Source: Sthenelais limicola
Taxonomy: Eukaryota > Annelida > Polychaeta > Phyllodocida > Sigalionidae
DNA: 64,000 nt
Direction of reading: 5' to 3'
NCBI GenBank assembly: GCA_942159475.1
Contig: OW804095.1
Location: forward strand, 94,811,740 to 94,875,739
Positions 11,566 to 25,200 of this stretch are shown here, piece after piece; position 1 is the first letter of the stretch, and each line of letters starts with the position of its first letter. The position numbers and the translations under genes are program-made. Below the pieces are notes generated by a model. It was not told where the DNA came from, did no database searches, and worked only from the letters and a program-made list of their open reading frames with translations.

Positions 11566-14000
11566 AAACTACTTATTGATGACCGGGAGATGTGTTTTTC
11601 CCTCATTTAAAAAAAAATGCCCACTGGGCTCTCAGCCCAAAAGATTCCCTTGATGGGTTGCGCGGATTCCTGGTTCGGCATCGCCCTCTCTCCCCGACCG
11701 AAGCTATCTCAAACTGTGGGAGCTCTATCACCAAGGCCATGTTTCAGCCTTTAACAAATCGTCCCAAACCCGACCCGGCAACTAGGCGGAGGATTCTGGG
11801 CGGAGCAAATACATATAACATCAAGCCTAAATCGCCAATGTTTAACCGACAGATTTGAGCCGTTTAGCCCCGTTATCCCCAAGGACTCTGACAGACTATT
11901 GCCAGATTCTGTTGCAAGCTAGTGTGTTAGCGGGTCCTCGGCCCTCGGGGTCGGGACAGGGGACTGGTGGGGGGGGGGGGGCGTAGATTGATTTGGGGGT
12001 GCGGTGGAAATAACGCTGCCTACAACATAAATGCAGTGTATCCTTTCTAAAGCCATAGCGAGTCTTGGCTATTATTTAGGTAATCTAACTTTCCTCGTTA
12101 CCGACCCACAGAATATCATTGACAGTTGAAGCGAGGGCCCTGTCTGGTAATTAAGGCCAGTGAAAAAGAGGAGGATATGTAATGACCAATATGAGGCAAG
12201 ACATCCATAACCTATTGTGGAAGCGTCGTAAAACAAACGTTATATTGATCATTTATTAGTATTCTCTTCATAGGGATCCAGAGCCAGAGAATGGTAAAAC
12301 AATTCTACAGATATAATACATCTAATTAGTCTAGAAGCCTGGTTATACATACATCTATTTCTCCATAACAATCCAAAAGGGGAGTATGAGATATCAAGCT
12401 GCGATGCAGAGAGACATATAATAAGCACACAATTATGACAAAAGGAAAGATTAATATTGGTAGAGTGCACATGATATCATAATGTAGCATTTATCTTCGC
12501 CAAACATTACACATTACTCACATATATATAAAACATTTATTCCGTAATAATAATGATACAGAACAGGACTATGGCTTCTATGAATAGATCTTCCAGATCG
12601 CCCCAAAGAAGGGAAAATTAATGTTTAACATATAATATTCAGTTGAAATGACATCGAGATAGTCAAAATCGAGATAGTTTAAACAAGCAAACAGACTAAA
12701 AAAACTATACCTGAGTACTTCCATCTTAGAATATTACAAACAGGTCAGTTTCAGCAAAATACAGTTGTCTTTAAGTGTCCAGTTCCCAGACTGGAGATTA
12801 CTAGAATAGGTTGGAAGCATAATATTGTAATATTGGTACCCCTAAACAATTCTAAAAAAGTAAAAAAACAGTTGCACTTGGCTTGATCAAAATCTTTCAT
12901 ACTAATTCAAGAAATACTAGCCCATTTTCTCTTCGCACCTCTTTGCAATCGTTCTATTACCTTCTTCGTGTTCCTCATTATTTGGGTCTGACCATTTACA
13001 TGACTTCTAATGTGGACTATATTGGGCCCAACTGTTATTGAATGACAAGAAACAATTGACGGACTTCTATTGGATTATGTGTATTTCGTTTATTTTTAAA
13101 CACCAAATTAAATAGGGGTCACCATAAAGGATTATTACCCTTCTTTATATATCATGTATTTACTGTGTCCAGTAGAGCTTGATGTTCTCTTTCTGATTAC
13201 TACATTTCCTCATGGCACTCATACTTATTGAATCAGATTCTTTGGAACTCTTTTAACATCGGTCCTAGAAACTAGTAGCATTTCTAACTTCCAAGTTTCT
13301 ATTAACTTCATTTCTTTATGATTATAGGTCGGCTACGGTCGAAAGTGGAATTTTCGAGATAGCGGAATTCTTCAAAGATTTACGATGATCCCGGCTCGCA
13401 AACCTCAAGGTTATTCGAAACCAAATCAGGAGAGATAAACCCAAGACGTTTGCTTCCACTCTGGAATCACGATAGAGCAGAGCACATGAAAGTTGTTGTG
13501 AACAATGACAGTGGAAGCGATTGTACATGTAATCCTTTCTAGTCGATCTGATCGCATTGGCATGGGACCACCGGGAAATGGTTCATCAAACACCCAAGGA
13601 CAAATAGGCATGGAATATCTTCTGTGGAACTGGATGGTTGCTGCGATCTGAAGGGAAACATGCATTCACCTCTCTTGAATGCATGGTCAAAGCAGGCACC
13701 GTATGTCATGAACATGCTTACATCTTTCGTATATATAATACTATTCCCTTTCTGACGAGAAACAATGTGAAGGTCAGGAGCTCAGACACCTATATGTCTG
13801 TCCTGTGGAAATGTTGCCCAGAAAACAGACAGTCGAATTTTCTTAGTTATCATGGCTTCAACATACCCCACAACTGCGCCGGACTACATGTTCAAATATA
13901 GAAGCATATCCAACAACAACGATTTCCTTGATTGAGGTTGACAACGATGTATTACAACACAAAAATTTCGTTGTTTCAAAGTCTCTTTCATTCACTATTT
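11566..14000. other. intergenic stretch, no gene seen; poly-G run
   Basis: A GC-richer block at about 11,600-11,990 has an open frame of 88 codons that I do not recognise, and ends near a run of 12 or more G (about 11,970-11,981). The remainder is AT-rich with short frames only. Confidence 0.4.
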
Positions 14001-14007
14001 CCTAATT

Positions 14008-14080
14008 CGGGGGCTTTTGTCCGAGGGAGGCTTTTGTCCGGGGCGGGCTCACGACCGGTGGGGCATTTGACCTGACACCG
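14008..14080 (+). repeat. short degenerate tandem motif GGCTTTTGTCCG
   Basis: GGCTTTTGTCCG occurs twice within 30 bp, followed by two weaker relatives (GGGCTCACGACCG and GGGGCATTTGACCTGACACC). The block is much richer in G and C than the sequence on either side and may be the end of a mobile element. Confidence 0.35.
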
Positions 14081-14914
14081 TATTTTTTCATAAACATGTA
14101 TCCACTGATATCTATACATATTATAATAGAATAGCTTCATATTTATTATAATAGAATTGCTTCATATTTATAAGTACATGTAACTGGCAGTGTAATTGTA
14201 TTTAAGTTAGGGTTGTCTGTTGTATCATATCGTTCTATTTATATTCGAGCATGTTGAAGTAATACAATCCATGGGGTCTATACATGTAGGCCTATAGACT
14301 ATGAAGGTGAATTACATAGCCTTATTGCATGCCTCGGAGACCTGGGACCATGCAGAGACTGTCCTTGCTGGAGGAGATAATAGGCGGAGATTTCATAAAG
14401 GCAAAAAGATTCCCCTGCTTTAGGACGGCCCGATCATCACCAGTGTGTATCGCTGGTCTCAGAGCATGTTGGATCCTACTGCGATAAGGTTGTGATCACT
14501 CATTCCCTACTGTATGAAGATAGCATTGTTATCTCCAGCCGTCCGTATCAGGCAATGATAATATCAGCACCTACAACACCAGCCAACGTAATTTGTATAA
14601 AAAATAAGAACTCTGGTTGTTAATAGATGGCAAGAGATGCTACTGCTGTACCACCCTCTAGTAGCTTCTCTACCTCAAAAACATTTATATAATTTCGTAA
14701 GACAATTTGGCCTTTTGAATTAAATGAAATAGGATCAGTGGCTTTTAAAGTCTCACACGCGCCCCAACTCTTGTGTGAAATGTAGAAATATTTTGATGAT
14801 TTACGTAGAATGCAGTATGGTAGTGACCTCGTGAAGATATCAAAGAATGGTCTAGAAGTAATTCATGTGGATTGATTTAAGAATTTGGAATAGTCGAATC
14901 ACTCAAATGTATGT

Positions 14915-15017
14915 CTGAAGATTTCCTATTGGAGGGCAAAACGTTGGATCACCTCACTCCTTCCCAAAACTAGAGAGAAAAACATCTTTTTCTATCCCAA
15001 GTGAAGATAGGAAATTG
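14915..15017 (-). repeat. dispersed repeat, copy A
   Basis: Read on the minus strand, this segment aligns over about 100 bp with 48032-48132 on the plus strand. Shared blocks include TTTCCTATCT, CACTTGGGAT, TGATCCAACGTTT and CTCCAATA, ending in TCTTCAG. The copies have diverged by point changes and small indels. No coding content; the family is unknown. Confidence 0.6.
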
Positions 15018-18000
15018 GTTTTGGTGTACCTTCACTCGTATTGCATATGTCAGATAGTTGCATTAATAGATCTATACTGATGTACAAAACAGACTGCTAT
15101 ATTCATTTCTAATAATACTGTAATTAGTTTACCTTTTAGAGACGTGAGGTTCTTATGCATGATTAATAGTTGCAATAACAAATATAGATCTATGTGTAGG
15201 AGAAAGGCATTCATAGAAGTTGCTAAAATGTAGGATCAATGAATCATTAAGTTTTGTTTCTTTGATTTGAGTTGTGGGGTACTTGTGCATACTTGAATTG
15301 TGAACAATACAACGGTGGTGTTATCTGAGTCAATCTTCTTTCTTTTATGAATCGTGATTAAGGTCCAATCAGTGTCTACAGACTTTTGTTCATCCATATG
15401 GAACAAAGCAAGATTAGGCCAAGTAATCTCACACTATGGACATTGCCATTTTCCAATATCCTAAATGGGGTTAAATTCCATTAATCACAGCAGTTCATAA
15501 TAACTGCAATCATTTAAGCTAGGATAACGCAGTGTGTTCCATTGGTGCGGCTGATACATTACCTTATTGCTTCGCTTCTGATAGTATGTACCGTTTTAAA
15601 ACTGGGCCACCCTGATGCTGCAAACGAGTTCCATCATTTTCTGTATTGTGCGTGTTTAAGTCCTTTCGCGGGGGCAGCACGTTTGTCAACCGCAAATTAT
15701 CGCGTCCTCTCTCTCCCTAAATGTGCATTTGCAGCTCTTCCCTTTACAGTGATTCAAGCATGGGAATTAAATTGGAAGGAATCAAATATCTATTTGCTTC
15801 TTTCGGAGAGAATAACATCGCTCATTAAGAAAATCATTTAAGCCACGTGGGGGTTGAAATATTTTAATCATAATTGTTTGTTTCTCAGGAACGTTCGTAT
15901 TTGTCTCTCTAGATTACTCGTTTTCATCATAAAACAAGGCTGATGGATAGGGTCGGTCGGCGGCCATGCATGTAGATAAACTCAAATCATAGCTGGTTAT
16001 TTGTTCCCATGCGAAGGCCTAGTGAAGCTGGGGTGTTCCTGCTCAGTCCCCCTTGGGAATCTATGGTGTGGAAAATCTGGTAGTCTATAGTCTGATGCAT
16101 AGCGATCATTAGACATGATTCGCGTACCAATTGCATTGTTCAGTATTGATAGCCTCTCGCTTTATTCATATAAGACTGACTGCAGGATTGATGTATGTCA
16201 TTTTTATATGACCCTACAATAAAACATCGTTTTATCATCAAATTACCTACACCAGATCTTCTTTTCACATGGATTGTCAATGTATAAATAGGTCACTATA
16301 TCATCAATATGTCTGTTTATAATACATTTTTCGTTTCCTTTAGATTTAATATTTAGATACATTCAATCTGTAGCACGACTTTTGATTTTAATTCATGTTT
16401 CAAGAATGGAGTATAAATACCAAAGGGAAAATAACCAAATTATGTCTCAGATTAAATAGACATCCTCAGGAATAGCTTTTGTTTTCATAATATCATTAAC
16501 AATATGTAATATCTTTCATATTTTACTTCCAGAAAACACATACTGAAGACACAAATCGCACTGGATGCACGATACCTCTTTCTTTTACATTTTGGATTTT
16601 TTTCACCAAAGGACCCTCGCTAGATGGCAGAATATTTTTCAAGCTCAGTTTTTTATGCAAGATCCACAAGATGATTAATCGATGCTGAACAAAGATATGG
16701 TCATGCTTTCAATTACAGAATTGGCACGGTTCTGATAAACATAACTGTGTCCTCGGTAAAAAATCGAAGAGGAGATGGTCATGCCAAACCTTGTGATAAA
16801 GCCAATAGCAACGCTGTCAGCACTGCCATTTTAGAATTTCAAATCACACCTCCGTCATGATTGCATTTTTCGGATTGACAACATTTCTAAATTGTAGGCT
16901 CTTTTTAATGATTATTATGGTCAATTCATACAAGGACCCTATGGATAATTATGTTATGAAACATTATAAGGCATGTCCCATTGGGTCTTGCCATTTTCGT
17001 CGATACAGTGCATTACGACTAATGATAACTGTAAGATTCTTCAGAATTTCTCTTCTTAAAGGTAAACGCTTCTTGCTATGGGCAGCCCTTTGAGCCAACG
17101 CCCTTGTAGAAACATAAAGAGAAGTCAAGAAGCACCGGTTTTTCAATCACTTAACAAAAGTTATCATAACAACAGGATCAACGGGAGAGAGCTACCATTG
17201 GGACCCACGCCATGTCGTGTTACAGTTTCATTATACTTTCCTAGAATCGACAGGGGAATGCCACTGTTTAATTAGTCCACAGGGGTGTTTCCCTTTTGGA
17301 TATGGCTGACCGGTGATAGAGGTGCCTCTAGTGGCATTGGAACCATGTAGAGTAATTACTCTAGTGTTTGTAATTTCTGTGCGGAATAGTTAATCACCCA
17401 CTGCGATCATACAACATCTATGGGAGAGACAAGTATAATTTGCACCCGATTAAGAAGGGAAATGATATTCGTGAATTAGGACTCTATTGTGGCTCATCCT
17501 AGCTGTCACACACTTCATTCAATCAATAACTATTTACATTTACAATGATAGATTCGGATCTGTAGAACTGTGCCCGGAATAGAAAAAATATAATCCATAA
17601 TTGCAAAGTTTTAAACGAAGGGCCTATAGAAGAGCGGATATACCTACTAATAATACATTGCAAATATATTTACAATTTTCAATAGATTGCGTGTACCACT
17701 TGCACAAACGAGTCTCCCCTAATTCGTACACACTTCTTTTGAAAGTATTTTCTTGTTTTTCAATATCACAATGAAATGTCAAGTAGAAGAGAAGTAGGCT
17801 AATCATGCATTCAGTGATTGGTGGATCAAAATTAAAAATGGTTTGGGCTCTTCCCTACATCACTTTTATATTTAAGCCTAATGAGAAATGTTTATTTGAA
17901 CCCACCTCTCATGTTTCAATAATGACAATATTGATGTTTCCCAAAAGTTTGAGCATTTTTGCATGAATATTTTAAAGCCTTATTTCCTAGCAATCGTATA

Positions 18001-18064
18001 TATATATTCGGAGTAGGCCTATGTATATGCATTATGTACCCCTATTATTATATGTAAACCTAAT
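15018..18064. other. intergenic stretch without a recognisable gene
   Basis: A 99-codon open frame at 15,542-15,841 begins with GTG rather than ATG and has no splice context, so I do not call it. Nothing else stands out. Confidence 0.45.
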
Positions 18065-18781
18065 ATGAGACATGAAGAATATATTTTTTCAAGTATGAGG
18101 TTGGTCCATATAATTTTCGCGTGTTGCAATTTGGGGTTAATTTACTATTTGAATATTCCTAATGTCTCTTCTAACAAGCAGACAAATTATTGTTGTCCTA
18201 ATTTTCAAGAACATTTGTTCTCATTTTCTCTAACAGTCTTGACTGTGTGTCCCCTTTCATGTAGGCCCTATACCTTTGCCAGTAATGTTATTCCCAACTT
18301 GGCATTAAGTAGGCTAATATACGATGTCACAAGAAAAACTTTCGCTGACATAGCCTACATTTCAGAGAGAAAAATAGCCAAATGTCTTTCGGACGTTTCC
18401 AGAGGAAACGCTTCAAAAGTGACGAAAACGCCTGTCTGTCGGTGGTTCGTTCCGTTTGCATCGTTTCATCTAGAGGTAAGTGTTTCCTGTTTCACTCTGC
18501 CGGTTGATCTATTGCCGTCACTTGATGCGCGCGCATATCAGCGACAGGAGTCCACCTCTCGGCATCAAGGAGAATCCATCAAGCGCTTCAGTGATGTGTC
18601 ACAGATTTCGCGTTATCGCCAGGCGACCATGCTTACTCTAGCGATCACCTTGGGTTGTCATACCCATCAGATCATCCCGACTGGTCACTCAGTTTATTAT
18701 GACAAAGAAAGCGGACAAGGAGATTTTTCCCTCTGCGAATTATGTGGTATAAAGGATAGGCAAGTTCCCTCCAACTTCTAG
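18065..18781 (+). CDS. long ATG-started open reading frame, unidentified
   Basis: An ATG opens 238 uninterrupted codons ending in TAG. That is long for this AT-rich sequence, where chance frames rarely pass 100 codons. The first third is AT-rich with hydrophobic stretches (VHIIFACCNLGLIYYL). From about 18,380 on the composition is more GC-rich and more protein-like. A good internal donor (GAG|GTAAGT at 18475) suggests that part of it could be a spliced first exon or a transcribed CpG-rich block instead. I recognise no domain or family. It may be a lineage-specific gene, a first exon plus promoter, or coincidence. Confidence 0.25.
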   Translation: MRHEEYIFSSMRLVHIIFACCNLGLIYYLNIPNVSSNKQTNYCCPNFQEHLFSFSLTVLTVCPLSCRPYTFASNVIPNLALSRLIYDVTRKTFADIAYISERKIAKCLSDVSRGNASKVTKTPVCRWFVPFASFHLEVSVSCFTLPVDLLPSLDARAYQRQESTSRHQGESIKRFSDVSQISRYRQATMLTLAITLGCHTHQIIPTGHSVYYDKESGQGDFSLCELCGIKDRQVPSNF

Positions 18782-19520
18782 CCTAAGTGAAGGCTTGATA
18801 TAGATTTACTCCATCTAGGCACGCGAACAATAATTGCAACTACAAATTGAAGAGTCTGGCAAATAGGTCTATATTTGACTCAAAATGTAGGCCTAGCCCC
18901 CGCCACTGAGTGCCAGATACTGACAGTTTTTTTTTTAAAAAACAGATGGTTTTAAAATGTAGCCTATAGCCTAGCAGGTCGTTCTATCACAAGTGTGGGC
19001 TAATTCAATAATGTCGTGGGCGTTTTTCATTTTGCACCGGGTAATTTTCACTATCAGCAGAAGTGTAAACCATGAAACAAAATTATAAGCTGTAAATTCT
19101 GATTTGATTTGATTTTTCTTTATTGAACCAATGTTGTTCTCAGCTTATGTTGAAAAAAGAGAAATTTTAATCGACATATATACTTAATATTAAATCTAAT
19201 TCATGCAAGTTGGGCTATCAATGAAGAGTAAGAATGAATTAAGAATTTTTTTTAAAAATATATATATATATATATTTAAGTAGTAGACCTTTCGACATTT
19301 GGTGGAATAATACTTTGCTAGTATACACGAAAGTTTGCAGTAGGCCTTCTTCCCGATCTTTTTTTTTTTTTTTTTTTTAAAAAAACAACTGAGCTTTCTT
19401 AAAACGAACCTCCTGGGTTTATTCCCCCTTGGAAGAACTTGAGATAGAGCTCTCCGGGGGTCCACGCGAAAGCAAAATACCAATTTAAAAGACTGTCATA
19501 TTATATGTGTGACTAAGGTG
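18782..19520. other. intergenic stretch with a LINE-like tail and poly-T
   Basis: At about 19,101-19,130 is a GATTT-repeat followed by CTTTATTGAACC, a form often left by the 3' end of LINE insertions. A TA run (about 19,258-19,276) and an 18-base T run (about 19,360) follow. No gene is visible. Confidence 0.35.
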
Positions 19521-19620
19521 GGGGTGGTGCAGTGCTCCAAGTGTTGGCTTCGGAACTAGCTAGAGGCTCAAAAGTGTACAGCAATGGGCTTAATGGGCAC
19601 CCTTTCCCCTCCACCCTGAC
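19521..19620 (+). repeat. tRNA-derived SINE head
   Basis: TGGTGCAGTGC (19525-19535) matches a pol III A box. GGCTCAAAAG (19565-19574) is a degraded B box at tRNA-like spacing. The start, GGGGGTGGTGCAGTG, looks like a tRNA 5' end. It cannot be a working tRNA gene because the stems do not pair. Confidence 0.35.
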
Positions 19621-20103
19621 CTGGGCTCGGCCGTGTTCATGGCAGTCTGTGACACTACGCACGCTAAAGACTAATTGCTATATTCGAGAAAAGTAGGGTA
19701 TAACACACGTTAGTTTTTCCTCTCAACAATATATGTTATTCAGTGTTTTATTACCACCTGAAGAGTTAGATGATGTTAAGCTACGGAGCTGAGTTAAACG
19801 GTAGAATATCGCACAGTAATAAAAATGACAATGCCCTTAGATGTGGAACCTAATGTTGTGCAGTACTTGACTGCACTCGCTAGGCTTGTAGTTGTAGTAG
19901 GCCTACCGCAGTTTCCTTTCTGCCCAATCTACCGCCACCAATCAAATGCAAGACAAATAGATGATAGATTCTAGCTAGTTGGGTGATCGGCGAACTCACG
20001 CCAAATTGTTCAGGCATGCTCTTTATTATAAGGCTTTAAAGTCAAGATCTAGTGAACGAAGGGCCTACAATAGTTTGTATTAGATGCAGACACCTTCCAT
20101 GTT

Positions 20104-20452
20104 TTAAAGCTGCACTCTCAATTAACGTCGGTCGAAAACTAAAGATTTTCTTCTTTTTGTCCGTTCTTTTCCAACCCAGATAAGAGTCATCTGACCAAAG
20201 TTTTGGAGCAATATGACATGGCTGTTTTCCTACAAGACTTAATAAAAGGTCACATTTATATTTCGGGAACTCGCCGAGCTCCTTTCCTGTGTTGGCTTCA
20301 TTCGGCCGATTCGACTTCAAAATCTTTCATAAGCATAAACATGGCAGCAGCAGAATATCGATAAAGTCAGTCCTATAAGTCATACTATGAGTACATTTGG
20401 CTGTTTATTGTAAATGTAACCGGAAATGTAATAGCTGAGAATGCAGCTTTAA
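20104..20452. mobile_element. non-autonomous TTAA-type transposon (MITE)
   Basis: The ends are TTAAAGCTGCACTCTCA and, on the other strand, TTAAAGCTGCATTCTCA: 17-bp inverted repeats with one mismatch, both starting with TTAA. TTAA at both boundaries is the target signature of piggyBac-type transposition. At 349 bp with no transposase it must be non-autonomous. The minus strand is open for about 90 codons across the left part and beyond, but it lacks an ATG and I regard that as chance. Confidence 0.7.
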
Positions 20453-22175
20453 CTGTTACCAGTTTTAATCATTTTATCTCATGAGAAAACACATAAAAAT
20501 TGTTCTTTGTTTTTATCGATATGTTCTACTACACCACTAGGATAGCTTAGTATCTGATTGTAGTAAAGAGTAGTTGACTATTATTACCAGGTGGCGACAT
20601 AGCACATGTAAAGGAAAGTTGCTGTTGTTATCTAACGGTAGGATGAGCCTCTGTTGTATGTAAGGCCGGCTGAGCCATAGAGGTCTCGATTGCTTTATGA
20701 TGTCTAGTAATTCTTAAATTGTTTAAATATTTGATTAGTACTTTTTCTTTAAGATTTCTGATATGCTGAGAACTATTATCGTGTAACTGATAAAATGCTA
20801 TCAATAAAGAAAACAAACAAACAAATAATAGGCCTACAGTATATATATGGTCCAATATCTATCTATACAATAATTATATTGTTATCTCACAAATATAAGC
20901 CTATATTCCGACGAAATAAAGTTTCTTAAATACTAGTTTGATTATTTAGGTCTGTTATTATATACGCGGTAATACAGAGTAGGCTACTGTTGTACATTAT
21001 TGGAACTAGATGGAGACACTGTCGAACATCGAGGGAAATCTGAGACTATTCACGAATAGTTTTCGGGGTTTCTTCAAGGTGGCGTATTCGTCCAGTTGCT
21101 TATGCCATAACTGGTACGTAGAAGGCGACTGTAAGCAGTAAAGGACATGTGCGTAATTATGTTCTATCTTGGTTAAAGATACCACGGGAAGAGATATTTC
21201 TTGGCTCTTTTTACTGGAACAATTGGTGCTTCGTCCCATATGAAGTGAGTGTAAGTCTACACGGATTCATAATTTTGCATTCAGGACTCTTACTAACAAC
21301 TACTCAGGCCTACCGACTAGAGACCTTCTGCGCAAGTTATATGCCGTTGTGGGACGTACATATGTGATTGAAATAATTGAAATTTTTTACGTATACGACG
21401 ATCGTAAATTTGTGGACACATTAAGACAGGTATATGTTTATTTTTAGATTTAGATATTCCACCGGCAAACTATGACTATGTTGGTTAACATAGGGTTAAC
21501 CCGGAATCAATTCTGTATATATATTAGATTCTTTTGAAGCATAAAACTCAATCAGTAAAACATATAAATGGCGCATATACTCATGCAACATGGTACATTT
21601 ACACAGGACTTAGGATCTAGAGGGCCAAAGAGAAGCAACAGGGTTCTAATTTCGGTTCCTTTGTACCGACGAATTCAAGTCAATGCATCGGGATTTTCAG
21701 AAAGATCAATGTCATAATTTCATATAGAAGAGATGAATAAGAATACTTCTGATTCGGTGGCAATTAGTGTACTTATTTATTAGGACGAATGGTTCTTGTC
21801 AGTCAAACACGTGTTAATAGCATTTCTTTTTTCTTCACAATACCAAACTTAGTACTTTTCTCAGATAGAAACCTCAGGTGTAGATGTAATAAGAAAATAC
21901 GCTGACCTATTATCTTTTATTCTATAGCCATCACAGCCACTCATTGAGTGTTAGCAGTAGCTTAACTGTATACATGTATTTTATAAAACTAAAAAAAAAA
22001 CCATTTCAGAACAATTCACCTGATGCTGTTTGCAGGTGACGATCACTGTATATGACAACCCATGCAATCCGTCAGAGATTCATATTAGCCTACTTTCCGC
22101 ATTTCGAGCAACATATAAACGTTTCATATTGAGTGAGACTCGAGCACCTTATATATGTGGAATACAGGATCACAT
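20453..22175. other. sequence downstream of the metallothionein gene, nothing recognised
   Basis: AT-rich sequence. An AATAAA on the minus strand (21921-21916) could be a distal poly(A) signal for the metallothionein. Open frames near 21,006-21,367 are short and unrecognised. Confidence 0.4.
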
Positions 22176-22181
22176 TTTAAT
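22176..22181 (-). terminator. possible poly(A) signal ATTAAA of the metallothionein gene
   Basis: ATTAAA, the commonest variant of the poly(A) hexamer, lies about 60 nt past the metallothionein stop codon. It is the first candidate downstream. Confidence 0.35.
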
Positions 22182-22240
22182 ACTTTTGAACCATTTTCTA
22201 ACTCCACAGGACCCTCTATGTCCTTGTTCTGAACTGGAAT

Positions 22241-25200
22241 CTATTTGCAGGCGCAACCACTAGCATCTTTGCAGCCACATTTGCAGTCGGCGTCTGTCGA
22301 GAGAAAATCAACCAATTACTCGAACAATTTACAATGAAAGTGATGCAATATTATTTTTCATCCGGAATGGGTTTGTGAAAATGTGCAATAATTTTATCTT
22401 TTCGGTTTGATATGATAATAGAGTATAAGGTTTTACCTGGGCACATTTACAAGGTAATTCTATGAAATTATATATTTTTATTAAGATATTGCATGAATAA
22501 TATATCTATAGATTTTCAACTTACTATCACACTTGTCGCAAGTTTTCTTGCAGCATTTTGTGCCGCACTTGCAGCCAGTGGTGCACTTGCACCTCTCTCC
22601 CTCTGGGATCTCTGGTCCGCACTTGCATTGATCTACACAAGAAAACAATAAATAGGATGACATACATGTATCTCAAGTCGCAAGGATAAATTAAGGCTAT
22701 ATAGTAACTGGGGAAAATATGTCATGAATTATGTCATGTCATATGTCATGAATTATGACATGACCAGTGTATGAGTATGGATTTCTGTGGCAGTAATGTG
22801 CATTTTGACAGTAATACTCTCAAACATAATATTCTACTTAGGAAATGAGCCAAAGATGAGGTGACGTCGTTCAAATTCATGCATGAGTTACCTCTGGTTT
22901 CCTTCACATAATATGTAATGTGAAGGAACAGTCCCACACTCACTGTTCCCGCGGAAGAACAGTGTTCATTGCATAGGGAACTATATACAACAAAGATGGT
23001 CCGGATATTGTACAAAGGGAATTTGTAACATTGTTTTTCATCTTCTGCCAAGATGTATGCTGTATCACCAGACCACAGTAATAGCTCGTAATCGTCTGAA
23101 TATTTTGGGAATGTACCATGGAAGTGTCATTCCTTTATAGAGGATGTAATTCTATGTCTAGACAGCAAAAGGTAGTTTTATACAATATAGTCATAAGGCT
23201 CATGAAGATATAATCGGAAAAGTAAACTCTATATAGTTGCAGCAGAATACAGCTACCTACGTTATATCATACCAGTTATGTCCCACGTTTCGCACATAAA
23301 TAAATACACATGCATGACTCACATTCTATCCTTGACAAAATAAGACTGACACAAAGTTCTTCCCTTGTTTAACAGAGCGAATCAAGAAGCTTAACAGATT
23401 CGATGGACGCATGGTATATACTTGTGGCAGCAACATACCTTTCGGCTATTTTTATAAGATCATAAGTTAGAAGGAGATACATGTACGTATGCAAGCATTG
23501 ACCCTTCCAAGAAATGCTCTCTGAGTCTCACTCACTTTCCTCGAACGGAGTAAGTAAAAGATTAAATACAATATGTCGGGAAGATTTATATTGCACTCAT
23601 ATAGCAGCAAATTTATGCTGAGGTTGTAAAGACTGCCACATTAAGAGAAACACTATGTGATATTTAGGTATACGAACCATAAGGGTATGCTTAAAGATGC
23701 TTTTCTTACGACCGTGAATTAAGACGATGAATTAAGATGAATTAAGATGATTACAAAACACATCTAAACCTTAATTGATTTAAAATGTGTATTGTTTATC
23801 AAATAGCCAAGTGGACATTGCGAAGGATCTATATCATACGGCAATTACACATGTAGCAGCCAAGATAAGAGAGTATGAGGGCCACTAAAACTCCAACTTT
23901 ATATCATGAGTGTTTATCGATAAACACAATATAAGCAGCTTTACAGTGACGTGCGATAAGAACGATATATATATTCTTCTTCTTCTTCTTCTTCTTCTTC
24001 TTCTGGGAAATTTCCGTGACGATATCTATCGTACGTATTGTCGGCATGCCAAGCAGACGCCGCATGTCACGTCTCTGGGCACTGTTTTCTTTTATGATTA
24101 AGACGAAAAGGGACCTTACAGTATGTGAACATAGACAGTGTACACATGTATTCATTATAATAATTATATCTAGCGACAGTGTATCTACCAAGAGCACCTC
24201 AGATTTAAGGGTTTTGCAAGTAATGAAACCTATATTTAATATTAAATTTTGTATTATGAGTTCCGCACGTAAACAGTCATGTCCTTTGAATTATATTATT
24301 CCCTGGTGACATTTTAGCTTGAAGTACATGTGTCAAAGGGCATGCCCTGCAAAAGAAAGGTGGTGATCAACGTGCAATGATATTTATGATACGGTTGCCT
24401 TTTTGCCTCGGTTACCAAAATGCTATTTTGAACACTAGCTAACACTTAACCCATTCTCAAAGAGCATAAGCCTGGGGCAGTTAAGACCCTAGGGGCCAAG
24501 AAGACAGACCTGACATTTAACATTTAATGTGTGTTTAGAAAAAGTCATTAGCTATGAATATTCCTCGGCACAAATAGAGTTATATTTGTTCCTGGATTGC
24601 GAGGTCAGCAACATCTAACGTTTGCTTCCACATGGCTGTAGGCAGTTGTGGCAAAAAAGCATCACTGCATAGCTGACATGGACAACAGTCATGTCCAGAC
24701 AACATGCAGACATCTCATCTAGCTTTACAGAAAGAGCTAGCATTATATATATGCATGAATATAAAATGCGAGGAATGCTGACAGTGTACATGTATGTATA
24801 CATGTATAGCCCTAAGTCCAAGAATTAACCTAGTATCGTACTTTCGTAATCCTTTAATTTCACGGATTTCAGTTAAATGTTTCTTCTACCTGTTGGCAAT
24901 CTACCAACACCTATTGTAGTATCTTTAGTATAAACTAGAACAATACATGTGCATATATGATCTTATCATATCAACGAATATTAAATTGTAATTTAAAAGT
25001 AATATTCCATTGAATTGCTTTTGGACATGATTAGGAACACAATATTGGTGTTGCATTCCCGTACACTTAAACGCATTGAAACAAGGGAAAATACAGATGC
25101 AAATTTAGTATCTAGGCTTATCTCTCTTCTACCATGGGAGTGTTGGACCAGCTGCTACCGATAGCCAAATCAATAACGCCCCCACACACCCACACCATCA

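Noticed and set aside
15542..15841. 99-codon open frame with a hydrophobic start
   Set aside because: It begins with GTG, has no upstream ATG in frame, and no splice or sequence support.
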